A DNA stretch of 64,000 nt from Mesorhizobium sp. B2-8-5 (lineage in GTDB: Bacteria; Pseudomonadota; Alphaproteobacteria; Rhizobiales; Rhizobiaceae): assembly GCF_006440675.2 (NCBI RefSeq), contig NZ_CP083951.1, forward strand, positions 868,001-932,000, given 5' to 3'. Every line of letters begins with the position of its first letter. Positions within the stretch are counted from its first letter, which is position 1. The position numbers and the translations under genes were made by a program. The notes below the pieces were generated by a model. That model was given only the letters and a program-made list of their open reading frames with translations, did no database searches and had not been told where the DNA came from. Shown piece by piece: positions 17,237 through 24,725 of the stretch.

Positions 17237-18910
17237 ATGGCCCCTGTTGTCAGCCCGACCATTGCCAACCGCCGCGACCAGATGTTTCCCGTGCTCACCG
17301 ATGCGGATATCGAGCGCATGCGCCGCTTTGGCGAGGCCACGGCCTATGCCGCCGGCGATCATATCGTGACGGCCGGCACGGTCTCGCCCGGGTTGATCCT
17401 CATCCTGTCGGGCAAGGTCGACATCACCCAGGCCGGCGGGATCGGGCCGCGCGAGCCGATCATCACCTACGGCCCCGGCAGCTTCGTCGGCGAGCTGGCG
17501 CAGTTGTCGAACCGGCCGTCGCTGGTCAACGCCAAAGCGAAGGGACCGGTAGAGGCGATCGTCATCCCCTCGCAGCGGCTGCGCGACCTGATGGTGCAGG
17601 AGGCCAATCTCGGCGAGCGCGTCATGCGGGCGCTGATCCTGCGCCGCGTCGGCCTGCTCGAAAGCGGCGCCAGCGGGCCGGTCGTCATCGGCCCGGCCGG
17701 CAATGGCGACGTGCTGCGGCTGCAGGGCTTTTTGCGGCGCAGCGGGCTTCCCCATCGCGCGCTCGATTCCGACACCGACCCTTGCGCGAAAACGCTGATC
17801 GAGCGGTTCCATGTCGACCCGCATCATCTGCCGATCGTGCTCTGCCCCAACGGCAAGCTGATGCACAATCCGGGCGAGACCGAGCTCGCCCGCTGCGTCG
17901 GCCTGCTGCGGCCGATCGATGCCGAGAAGGTCTATGACGTGGCGATCGTCGGCGCCGGGCCGGCGGGGCTGGCGGCGGCGGTCTATGCCACCTCGGAAGG
18001 GCTGTCGACCATCGTGCTCGATTGCCGCGCCTTCGGCGGACAGGCGGGCGCCTCGGCCCGCATCGAAAACTATCTCGGCTTCCCGACCGGGATCACCGGC
18101 ATGGCGCTGATGGCGCGCGCCTATAACCAGGCGCAGAAATTCGGCGTCGAGATGGTGATCCCCGACGAGGCGAAGCTGCTCGACGACGCCAGCGACGGCG
18201 CCCGCTACAGTCTTGCCATCGGCGACGGCGAGAGCGTGCGCACGCGCGCCGTCGTGATCGCCAGCGGCGCGCGCTACCGCCGCCTCGATATCGCCAACCT
18301 GGCGCAGTTCGAGGGCACTTCGGTGCATTACTGGGCCTCGCCGATCGAGGCCAGGCTTTGCCAAGACCAGGAAGTGGCGCTGGTCGGCGCTGGCAATTCG
18401 GCGGGACAGGCGGCCGTCTATCTGGCGAGCCAGGTGCGCAAGGTGACGCTCTTGGCGCGCCGCGACAGCCTCGACGCCACCATGTCGCGCTATCTCGTCG
18501 AGCGCATCGCGGCGCAGCCGAACATCGAGGTGCTGCCCGAGACCGAGGTCGCGGCGCTGGAGGGCCATGACGGCAATCTCGAAGCGCTGCGCTGGCGCAA
18601 CCGGGCGAGCGGCGAAGAGACGACGCGCGCCATCCACCACCTCTTCCTGTTCATCGGCGCCGATCCGAACACCGACTGGCTGGCGAATTGCAACGTGGCG
18701 CTGGATGCGAAGGGTTTCGTGCGCACCGGACCGGAGACGACACCCGGGCACGGGCTGATGGAGACCAGCCGAAGCGGCGTGTTCGCCATCGGCGACGTGC
18801 GCTGCGGCTCGACCAAGCGGGTCGCCGCCGCCGTCGGCGAAGGCGCGCAGGTGGTCGCGGCATTGCATGCCTATCTGGCGCGAAACGGCGAATTGGCGAG
18901 GAGAGCGTGA
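17237..18910 (+). CDS. FAD-dependent oxidoreductase with N-terminal cyclic-nucleotide-binding domain
   Basis: A 557-residue three-part protein: a CNB/Crp-like domain (about 18-130, with GSFVGELAQLSNRPS), a thioredoxin-like middle (about 155-225, GFLRRSGLPHRALDSDTDP), and a thioredoxin-reductase-like FAD/NAD domain (about 235-550, AIVGAGPAGLAAAVYA, VALVGAGNSAGQAA, VFAIGDVRCGS). The redox CxxC of thioredoxin reductases is absent: the equivalent site reads HYWASPIEA (W366-P369). It therefore probably does not reduce thioredoxin by a disulfide mechanism. It is coupled to the UBP zinc-finger gene by TGATG. Substrate and ligand are unknown. Confidence 0.9.
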   Translation: MAPVVSPTIANRRDQMFPVLTDADIERMRRFGEATAYAAGDHIVTAGTVSPGLILILSGKVDITQAGGIGPREPIITYGPGSFVGELAQLSNRPSLVNAKAKGPVEAIVIPSQRLRDLMVQEANLGERVMRALILRRVGLLESGASGPVVIGPAGNGDVLRLQGFLRRSGLPHRALDSDTDPCAKTLIERFHVDPHHLPIVLCPNGKLMHNPGETELARCVGLLRPIDAEKVYDVAIVGAGPAGLAAAVYATSEGLSTIVLDCRAFGGQAGASARIENYLGFPTGITGMALMARAYNQAQKFGVEMVIPDEAKLLDDASDGARYSLAIGDGESVRTRAVVIASGARYRRLDIANLAQFEGTSVHYWASPIEARLCQDQEVALVGAGNSAGQAAVYLASQVRKVTLLARRDSLDATMSRYLVERIAAQPNIEVLPETEVAALEGHDGNLEALRWRNRASGEETTRAIHHLFLFIGADPNTDWLANCNVALDAKGFVRTGPETTPGHGLMETSRSGVFAIGDVRCGSTKRVAAAVGEGAQVVAALHAYLARNGELARRA

Positions 18911-19215
18911 TGGATGAATGCCGGCATACGAAGGACATCAAAAAGGTCACGCCGAGCGCGCTGGGCTGCGAGGAATGCCTGAAGAGCGGCTCCTGGTGGG
19001 TGCATCTGAGACTCTGCCGGACCTGCGGTCATGTCGGCTGCTGCGACGACTCGCCCAACCGCCACGCGACAAAGCATTTCCATGCCACGCAGCATCCGAT
19101 CATCGAAGGCTACGACCCGCCGGAAGGCTGGGGCTGGTGCTTCGTCGACGAGGTTTTTGTCGACCTCGAGGGCGATACGACGCCGCAGAATGGGCCGATC
19201 CCGAAGTTTGTTTGA
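18910..19215 (+). CDS. UBP-type zinc finger domain protein
   Basis: A 101-residue protein that is nearly all one ZnF-UBP domain: CEECLKSGSWWVHLRLCRTC, then GHVGCCDDSPNRHATKHFHA and HPIIEGY, with the Cys/His ligand order of the ubiquitin C-terminus-binding finger of eukaryotic deubiquitinases. Bacteria of this group lack ubiquitin, so the ligand is unknown. Its start overlaps the stop of the CNB-FAD oxidoreductase, and the pair is probably one functional unit. Confidence 0.9.
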   Translation: MDECRHTKDIKKVTPSALGCEECLKSGSWWVHLRLCRTCGHVGCCDDSPNRHATKHFHATQHPIIEGYDPPEGWGWCFVDEVFVDLEGDTTPQNGPIPKFV

Positions 19216-19225
19216 GGGTACGCTT

Positions 19226-19402
19226 TCAGCGCACCGAACCCGTCACGGTCTGATCGATGGCGTCGGGCACGGATTTGCGATCGTTGCCGGCGAAGATGCC
19301 GATGAGGAGCAGGCTGAGCACGACCGGCACAAACAGGATGGCGACGCGCGCCTGCACGTAAAAGATGGCGCGCCATTCATTTCGCTTTTCGTCGTTCATC
19401 AT
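19226..19402 (-). CDS. Small single-pass membrane protein
   Basis: A 58-residue protein MMNDEKRNEWRAIFYVQARV followed by a hydrophobic segment (about 20-40) and a short Asp/Thr tail ending TVTGSVR. The basic N-terminus and single helix suggest an inner-membrane anchor with a cytoplasmic N-terminus. A longer in-frame start exists at 19456; the Met pair at 19402 is preferred, with GGGAGG upstream at rather long spacing. Function unknown. Confidence 0.55.
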   Translation of the reverse strand: MMNDEKRNEWRAIFYVQARVAILFVPVVLSLLLIGIFAGNDRKSVPDAIDQTVTGSVR

Positions 19403-19509
19403 GCTCGCTCTGTGGTGCCTCCCGGCGAGGGGACATAGAGACGAAGCGTTAAACATCTCCTTCCGATTCGGTTAATGCGGGACGATCTGCTGGAATCGCG
19501 AAGGGTAGC

Positions 19510-19585
19510 GCTGGCCCCCGCTCCGTCTCGGCGCTACGCGCCGAGCCACCTCTCCCCCGCCTTTGGCGGGGGCGAGGAACCCTAG
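19510..19585. repeat. Inverted repeats, CTCCCCCGCC/GGCGGGGGCGAG type
   Basis: CTCGGCGCTACGCGCCGAG is a perfect small hairpin, followed by CTCTCCCCCGCCTTTGGCGG with GGGCGAGG. It resembles 62905-62962 after lpdA. No gene is seen. Confidence 0.65.
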
Positions 19586-19606
19586 CTTGCGAAGGGCCGC
19601 GGCTTC

Positions 19607-19870
19607 GGCATGCGTTGGAGATTGGCCGAAACGCCCATCGCGATCGTCATCCACGGGCGGAGCGGGAGCGAAGCGGACGCGCGAACCGGGTATCCATTCC
19701 GTGACTTCCGAGCGCCGCTGCGGTGCAGACTCCTGCTCCGCTGCAGTCCACGGCTCAGGTCACGGAATGGATTCCAGGGTCTGCGCGACGCCGCTTCGCG
19801 GCTGCTCCGCCCTGGAATGACGAGGCTGAGGGGCTTCGGCTAATGCCCAGTGTTTGCACCAATTTCACAC
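19607..19870. repeat. Palindromic repeat family A, long flanked copy
   Basis: TGGAGATTGGCCGAAACGCC, CGTCATCCACGGGCGGAGC, ATCCATTCCGTGACTTCC on the left; GGTCACGGAATGGATTCCAG and CTCCGCCCTGGAATGACGAG on the right. The centre holds a GTGCAGAC...CTGCAGTC stem. This copy has the ATTCC rather than ATGCC arm. The rest of the 19.4-19.9 kb gap has no credible gene. Confidence 0.8.
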
Positions 19871-19930
19871 GGTGAAAGCCCTTCGGCAAACGGCGACTTT
19901 TCAAAATTCCTGTGTCGAGAAAACCAACGC

Positions 19931-20752
19931 TCAAACGGTTTTCAGCGCAAACAACCGGCCGCCGGCCGGCACGACGTCGTCGATGCCGGCAAGCCGCAGG
20001 CAGTGCCAGGCCATGGCGTGATTGGAGGACGTGACGGGAATGCCGATGCGCCGCTCCAGATCGGCGACCGCCTCGGCGACGCGCAGGCTGGTGCAGGAGA
20101 TGAAGATCGCCTCCACCCCCGGCACTTCAGCCATGCGTTCGGCCGCCGCCTCGATCGAGGCGAGCGAGATGCGGGCCGCCTCGCGGTCGTCACGGCGGTC
20201 GAAGGTGGCGACGGCCGCGATGTCGAGGCCGCGTCCGGTGAAATAGCGGACCAGGCCCTGGTTGATCTCGGGCGCATAGGGCGTCAGCAGACCGATGCCC
20301 TTGGCACCCAATGCTTTGAAGGCGGCCAAGGCGCCGGTGACCGGCGTGGTGCAGGCGACGCCCTGCCGCGCCTTCCTGATCTCGGCGAAGACGGCTTCCT
20401 CGCCGAGCGTCATGGTGGCCGAGGTGCAGCCGAAGCCGACGACGTCGAGCGGGATGCTGGGCAGGATGAGGTCGACGGTGGGCGCGATGCGCGGGCCCAT
20501 GGCGCGCAGCGTTTCCGGCGTGATGTCGTTGTCGTTGAACAGACGCGCCTCGTAGAAGGCGACGCCCGGAATGCGCACCAGCGCGCGGAATTCATGCTCC
20601 AGCGTCTGATCGGTGGCGAGGATCGCCAGCCCGATCGCCGCGCGTGAGGCGAGGCCGCCGTCGATCTCCGATGGCAGCACACCCAGATCGACTGGCATGG
20701 GACCGACAGGCCCTGAAGCGGCAAGCGGCGCGGCGGCGAGATCGGCGGACAT
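19931..20752 (-). CDS. Asp/Glu racemase superfamily protein (maleate isomerase/EutA-like)
   Basis: A 273-residue protein of the maleate isomerase / arylmalonate decarboxylase branch of the aspartate/glutamate racemase superfamily. The two catalytic Cys motifs are present: VVGFGCTSATM near residue 110 and IFISCTSLRV near residue 222, with TPVTGALAAFKALG and LLTPYAPEIN between. These enzymes use a Cys pair for racemisation, isomerisation or decarboxylation. EutA of ectoine utilisation belongs here, but no other ectoine genes are visible. It is followed upstream on the same strand by a D-amino-acid dehydrogenase 39 bases away, suggesting a shared amino-acid substrate. Confidence 0.82.
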   Translation of the reverse strand: MSADLAAAPLAASGPVGPMPVDLGVLPSEIDGGLASRAAIGLAILATDQTLEHEFRALVRIPGVAFYEARLFNDNDITPETLRAMGPRIAPTVDLILPSIPLDVVGFGCTSATMTLGEEAVFAEIRKARQGVACTTPVTGALAAFKALGAKGIGLLTPYAPEINQGLVRYFTGRGLDIAAVATFDRRDDREAARISLASIEAAAERMAEVPGVEAIFISCTSLRVAEAVADLERRIGIPVTSSNHAMAWHCLRLAGIDDVVPAGGRLFALKTV

Positions 20753-20791
20753 GGCGTTCCCTTTCTTGTCGGAGCGGGATCGATCCCGCTC

Positions 20792-22033
20792 TCAGTTCAA
20801 AAGTCCATCCATCGAAATGGCCGGCTTGCGGCCGGCGATCAGGTCGGCGGTGATGCGGGCCGAGCCATGCGACATGGTCCAGCCGATATGGCCGTGCCCG
20901 GTGTTGAGATAGAGGTTGCGCAGGCGCCGCTGGCCGAATTCGGGCAAATTGTTGGGCGTCATGGGCCGCAAGCCCGCCCACATCTCGGCGCGGTCGTAGT
21001 CGGCGCCTTCGGGATAAAGCTCCGCGGTCACGCCCTTCATGAAGGCGAAATCGGCCGGCTTGTGGCTGGTGTCGTAGCCGGCGAACTCGGCGGTGGCGGT
21101 GACGCGCAGCCGGTCACCGAAGCGCGACACGGCGACCAGGTTGTGCTCGTCGATGGCGGCGATGGTCGGCGGCGCCGGGCGGTTGCCGACCGGAATGGTC
21201 AGCGAATAGCCCTTGATCGGGTAGATCGGCAGGCTGATGCCTACCGTGCTGGCGATCAGCGGACTGTAGGAGCCGAGCGCCAGCACATAGGCGTCGCCCT
21301 TGACCGCGCCCTTGTCGGTCGTCACCTGGACTACGCCGTCGCCGGATGTCTCGATGCCGGTGATGGTGGTGCCGGTGCGGATCTCGCCGCCGCGCTCGGC
21401 CACCTTGGCGGCAAGCGCGCGGGTGAATTTCGCCGGGTCGCCGGTCTCGTCGGTCGGGCAATGGATGCCACCGGCGATTTTTTCCCTGGCCGAAGCCAGC
21501 GACGGATCGAGCGCGACGATGGCGTCGCGATCGAGCACCTTGATCAGCTGGCCGTCGGATTCGAGCAGCCGCATATGCTCGACGCCTTTGTCGAGCGCCT
21601 GCTGGCTGCGATAGAAATAAAGGATGCCGCGATCGTTGCGGTCGTATTCGATCGCCTCGTCGGCGACGACCTCTTGCAGGACCGATTGCGAATAGACGGC
21701 CAGCCGATGCTTGAGCAGCGTGTTACGCTTGGCCTTTTCCGCCGTGCATTCCATCAGGAACAGCCAGGACCAAGAGTAGAGTCGGGGGTCGGCAGAAAGC
21801 CTGAAGCGCAGCGCCTGGTCCTTCAGCACCAGCGATTTCAAGAGGATCATCGGCGCCTTGGGCGAGGACCAGACGAAGGAGTGCCCCGGCGCGATCATGC
21901 CGGCATTGCCCCAGCTCGTCTCGGCGGCGACCTGAGGCTGGCGCTCGAGGATGACGACCTCGTGCCCGTCCTTCTGCAGCTGATAAGCGGTGGTGACGCC
22001 GACAACGCCGCCACCCAACACGGTCACGCGCAT
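20792..22033 (-). CDS. dadA: D-amino acid dehydrogenase (FAD)
   Basis: A 413-residue flavoprotein of the DAO/DadA family that oxidises D-amino acids to 2-oxo acids and passes electrons to the respiratory chain. The N-terminal dinucleotide motif VTVLGGGVVGVTTAYQLQKD, ETSWGNAGMIAPGHSFVWSS and the C-terminal GHGHIGWTMSHGSARITADL are typical. The ATG at 22033 is preferred (GGAGG four bases before GTGATG). It is transcribed ahead of the racemase-like gene, so the pair may degrade a D- or racemised amino acid. Confidence 0.92.
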   Translation of the reverse strand: MRVTVLGGGVVGVTTAYQLQKDGHEVVILERQPQVAAETSWGNAGMIAPGHSFVWSSPKAPMILLKSLVLKDQALRFRLSADPRLYSWSWLFLMECTAEKAKRNTLLKHRLAVYSQSVLQEVVADEAIEYDRNDRGILYFYRSQQALDKGVEHMRLLESDGQLIKVLDRDAIVALDPSLASAREKIAGGIHCPTDETGDPAKFTRALAAKVAERGGEIRTGTTITGIETSGDGVVQVTTDKGAVKGDAYVLALGSYSPLIASTVGISLPIYPIKGYSLTIPVGNRPAPPTIAAIDEHNLVAVSRFGDRLRVTATAEFAGYDTSHKPADFAFMKGVTAELYPEGADYDRAEMWAGLRPMTPNNLPEFGQRRLRNLYLNTGHGHIGWTMSHGSARITADLIAGRKPAISMDGLLN

Positions 22034-22222
22034 CACGCCTCCGGAGATCGCAAGCTGGGGGCAGTTTAGAGGGGAATCGGGATTTGCAAAGGCTGGTTGG
22101 TTGGGCCAGCGCTGTGCAGCGAAGGCCAGCTAACCAACCAAACCTCAAATGCCGCAGTGCCTGTCCAAATTTTGTCGGGGCGCTGCTTCAGCGGCCACGC
22201 TGCCGCTTTTCATACCGCTTGT

Positions 22223-22936
22223 TTACCCGACCCTAAGTCTGGCTTGCTTCAAATGAGGTTGATGCTCAGTCGGCCGAAGCGAATGAGCAGCCATCGCAGC
22301 GATGAAACCCTCGGGCGTTTTCAGGTAGCGCTCCAGCTTGTTCTCCCTCATTAGCACTACGAATAAAGCGCACGTTTTCGCCTGACAATTGACCGATTTG
22401 CTAGGGTTGAACTCTATGTCCGTGAACCCGGCATACCGCATTTCGCCGTCCACTCGATTTTTGAGCCATACACGGTGCGGGAAGATGGCGTTGAGATAGA
22501 GCCAATCGTAGAACACGGTCGTAGGTTCCAATGGGAAATCGAAGCCGTCGAATTTGAAACCCACCAGCGCGCCGGACTCGCGAAGTCGCGGATCGCGCTT
22601 AGCATTGCGTGGCTCGACCTCGTACAGATCGGTGTACGGCCCGCCGCGCTCGAATACCTTACTTCCCTGAAAGGCGTTCTCCAGGGGCATCTCGCCGACG
22701 CTGGTCATCACGCGCAGATGAAAAGCGCTAAGATGGCGGCCGGCTACTTCATCAGACTTGCTAGACACTTCTAGCAACGGCGCGTATCCAGCTTTCTTGG
22801 CGGCCTCGTGCAATGACCGGATATTCTTCTTTTTTTGAATTTCAGCGAAGCCACCAGCCCACGGAATTTCGAAATCCAATTGCCTGACGTAGCCTTCCTG
22901 CTCGGTCGCAGGAATAAAGACTGGTCTCTCAGCCAT
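22223..22936 (-). CDS. DarT1-associated NADAR family antitoxin
   Basis: A 237-residue protein with the features of the NADAR antitoxin that accompanies DarT1 toxins: MAERPVFIPATEQEGYVRQL, FEIPWAGGFAEIQKKKNIRS with LHEAAKKAG, LLEVSSKSDEVAGRHLSAFH and NAFQGSKVFERGGPYTDLYE. NADAR enzymes hydrolyse N-glycosidic ADP-ribose linkages and remove the toxin's ADP-ribose from guanine in DNA; this is family knowledge. The start codon directly follows the TAA stop of the toxin gene, so the two are co-translated. Base composition is more A/T-rich than the neighbours, consistent with a mobile defence cassette. Confidence 0.82.
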   Translation of the reverse strand: MAERPVFIPATEQEGYVRQLDFEIPWAGGFAEIQKKKNIRSLHEAAKKAGYAPLLEVSSKSDEVAGRHLSAFHLRVMTSVGEMPLENAFQGSKVFERGGPYTDLYEVEPRNAKRDPRLRESGALVGFKFDGFDFPLEPTTVFYDWLYLNAIFPHRVWLKNRVDGEMRYAGFTDIEFNPSKSVNCQAKTCALFVVLMRENKLERYLKTPEGFIAAMAAHSLRPTEHQPHLKQARLRVG

Positions 22937-23446
22937 TTAAATGTTCCTTATTAAGCCGAGCGAAATGACATGGGGGACCAACACCTCATATTTCTCCGCC
23001 TGTGTGAGACGTGCCTTAATTGTCGGGTCCTTCCAGTCTGTGCGAGTGTAAAGTACCTCGAAATCGATTAGCGGGTCAGCCTCTCCGATGGGAACCGATT
23101 CGACGCCAGCTTTGTTCGCAACATCGTTGGTGAAACGGACACCCGTGAACTGCATCACCGAGGGGTGTATTTGCAGAAAGATCGTGTCCGTGATCCTGCC
23201 ACCCTGCCTGGCAACGTACTCCATTGGATGGGTACTGCGAAAGCAAAGGTGGACGTAGTTGCCCATTCCCTTCAACGCGTCCGCGTCTCGGCTCCATTCA
23301 TTGCCGCCCGGTGCCGGAACCTTAACCTTCTTCTGGTCAAGCTGTGCGAGTGGATAGAGTCCTCCCATTTCTTTAATCATCGGGAGGTTCCTTCGATCAG
23401 TGAAGTGATAGAGCAGCGGTACCTTTTCAAGAGTGTCGATTGCCAT
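22937..23446 (-). CDS. DarT-family ssDNA ADP-ribosyltransferase toxin (DarT1-like)
   Basis: A 169-residue protein starting MAIDTLEKVPLLYHFTDRRN. The NAD-binding HFTDRRNLPMIKEMGGLYPL, the GNYVHLCFRSTHPMEY helix and a C-terminal YEVLVPHVISLGLI (Glu154 is the likely catalytic residue in the EVLVP position) match DarT/DUF4433. DarT1 enzymes paired with NADAR modify guanosine in DNA and block replication, acting in anti-phage abortive infection (family knowledge). The ATG at 23446 has a G-rich ribosome site four bases upstream; the open frame extends to 23485. It is toxin-first in a two-gene operon with no gap. Confidence 0.82.
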   Translation of the reverse strand: MAIDTLEKVPLLYHFTDRRNLPMIKEMGGLYPLAQLDQKKVKVPAPGGNEWSRDADALKGMGNYVHLCFRSTHPMEYVARQGGRITDTIFLQIHPSVMQFTGVRFTNDVANKAGVESVPIGEADPLIDFEVLYTRTDWKDPTIKARLTQAEKYEVLVPHVISLGLIRNI

Positions 23447-23555
23447 GTTTCCCCCCCATTGCCGGCCGGTAGCGGCCTCGCCCAAGGATGGAAACTTATG
23501 GCAGTTGCCGATCCAATACTATGGTCTGAGCTAAGGTGCTCTAGGCGTTCTACCA

Positions 23556-24725
23556 CTATCCTCCCAACGCCTGATCCAGGTCCGCGACCAGATCATCGCC
23601 GTCCTCGATGCCGCAGGACAGCCGCACCAGCGAATCCGATATCCCGATGGCGCCGCGCTTTTCCGCCGGGATCGAGCCATGCGTCATCAGCGCCGGGTGC
23701 TCGATCAGGCTCTCGACGCCGCCCAGGCTTTCGGCGAGCGTGAAGAGCTGCGTGCGTTCGAGGAAGCGTTTGGTGCCGGCCAGGTCGCGGTCGAGGTCGA
23801 CCGAGATCATGCCGCCAAAGGCATGCATCTGCTGGACGGCGATGGAGTGCTGCGGGTGGCTGGCGAGGCCGGGATAGATGACCCGGCGGATATCTTTTCG
23901 CGTTTCCAGCCATTGCGCTATTTTCAGGCCGTTGGCCGAGTGACGCTCCATCCTGAGCGCCAGGGTCTTGATGCCGCGCAAGGCCAGAAAGCTGTCGAAC
24001 GGGCCGGAGATGGCGCCGATGGCGTTCTGCAGGAATTTCAGCTGGTCGGCGAGATCCTTGTTGTCGCCGACCACCGCCACGCCGCCGACCATGTCGGAAT
24101 GGCCGTTCAAATATTTCGTCGTGGAATGCACGACGATGTCGATGCCGAGCTCCAGCGGACGCTGGATATAGGGGCTGCAAAACGTGTTGTCGGCGATGGT
24201 GAGCAGGCCTTTGCGCTTCGCCAGCGCCGCCACCGCTTCGAGATCCACGATGCGCAGCAGCGGGTTGGTCGGCGTCTCGACCCAGAGCAGCTTGGTCTCC
24301 GGACGGATCGCCGCCTCGACCGCGGCAAGGTCGGTGAAATCGGCAAAGCTCACCTGCAGGCCTGCCGAGCGCTTGCGCACCCGCTCCATCAGGCGGAAGG
24401 AGCCGCCATAGATGTCGTCGGTGGCGACGATATGGGCGCCGGAATCGAGGAGCTCCAGCACGGTGCCGATCGCGGCCAGGCCGGAGGCGAAGGCGAAAGC
24501 CTTGCTGCCGCTCTCGAGGTCGGCGACCGCGCGCTCGAAGGCGAAGCGCGTCGGGTTCTGGCTGCGGGCGTACTCAAAACCCTTGTGCACCCCGGGCGAC
24601 TGCTGGCCGTAAGTGGAGGTGGCGTAGATCGGCACCATCACCGCGCCGGTCAGCGGATCATGGCTCTGGCCGCCATGAATGGCGCGGGTGGAAAAGGCCA
24701 GGCGGTTCTTGCCGGTCGAGGTCAT
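23556..24725 (-). CDS. Cystathionine gamma-lyase/gamma-synthase family PLP enzyme
   Basis: A 389-residue Cys/Met metabolism PLP-dependent enzyme. Key features: YARSQNPTRFAFERAVADLE, FASGLAAIGTVLELLDSG, WVETPTNPLLRIVDLEAVA, the PLP lysine in VHSTTKYLNGHSDMVGG, and LAESLGGVESLIEHPALMTH. Being translationally coupled (ATGA) to a cystathionine beta-synthase, it most likely acts as cystathionine gamma-lyase, releasing cysteine from cystathionine. A gamma-synthase or beta-lyase specificity cannot be excluded from sequence alone. Confidence 0.9.
   Translation of the reverse strand: MTSTGKNRLAFSTRAIHGGQSHDPLTGAVMVPIYATSTYGQQSPGVHKGFEYARSQNPTRFAFERAVADLESGSKAFAFASGLAAIGTVLELLDSGAHIVATDDIYGGSFRLMERVRKRSAGLQVSFADFTDLAAVEAAIRPETKLLWVETPTNPLLRIVDLEAVAALAKRKGLLTIADNTFCSPYIQRPLELGIDIVVHSTTKYLNGHSDMVGGVAVVGDNKDLADQLKFLQNAIGAISGPFDSFLALRGIKTLALRMERHSANGLKIAQWLETRKDIRRVIYPGLASHPQHSIAVQQMHAFGGMISVDLDRDLAGTKRFLERTQLFTLAESLGGVESLIEHPALMTHGSIPAEKRGAIGISDSLVRLSCGIEDGDDLVADLDQALGG

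Noticed and set aside
22223..23446. DarTG with a macrodomain antitoxin
   Set aside because: The antitoxin lacks macrodomain motifs and reads as a NADAR-type protein, so DarT1-NADAR fits better than DarT2-DarG.
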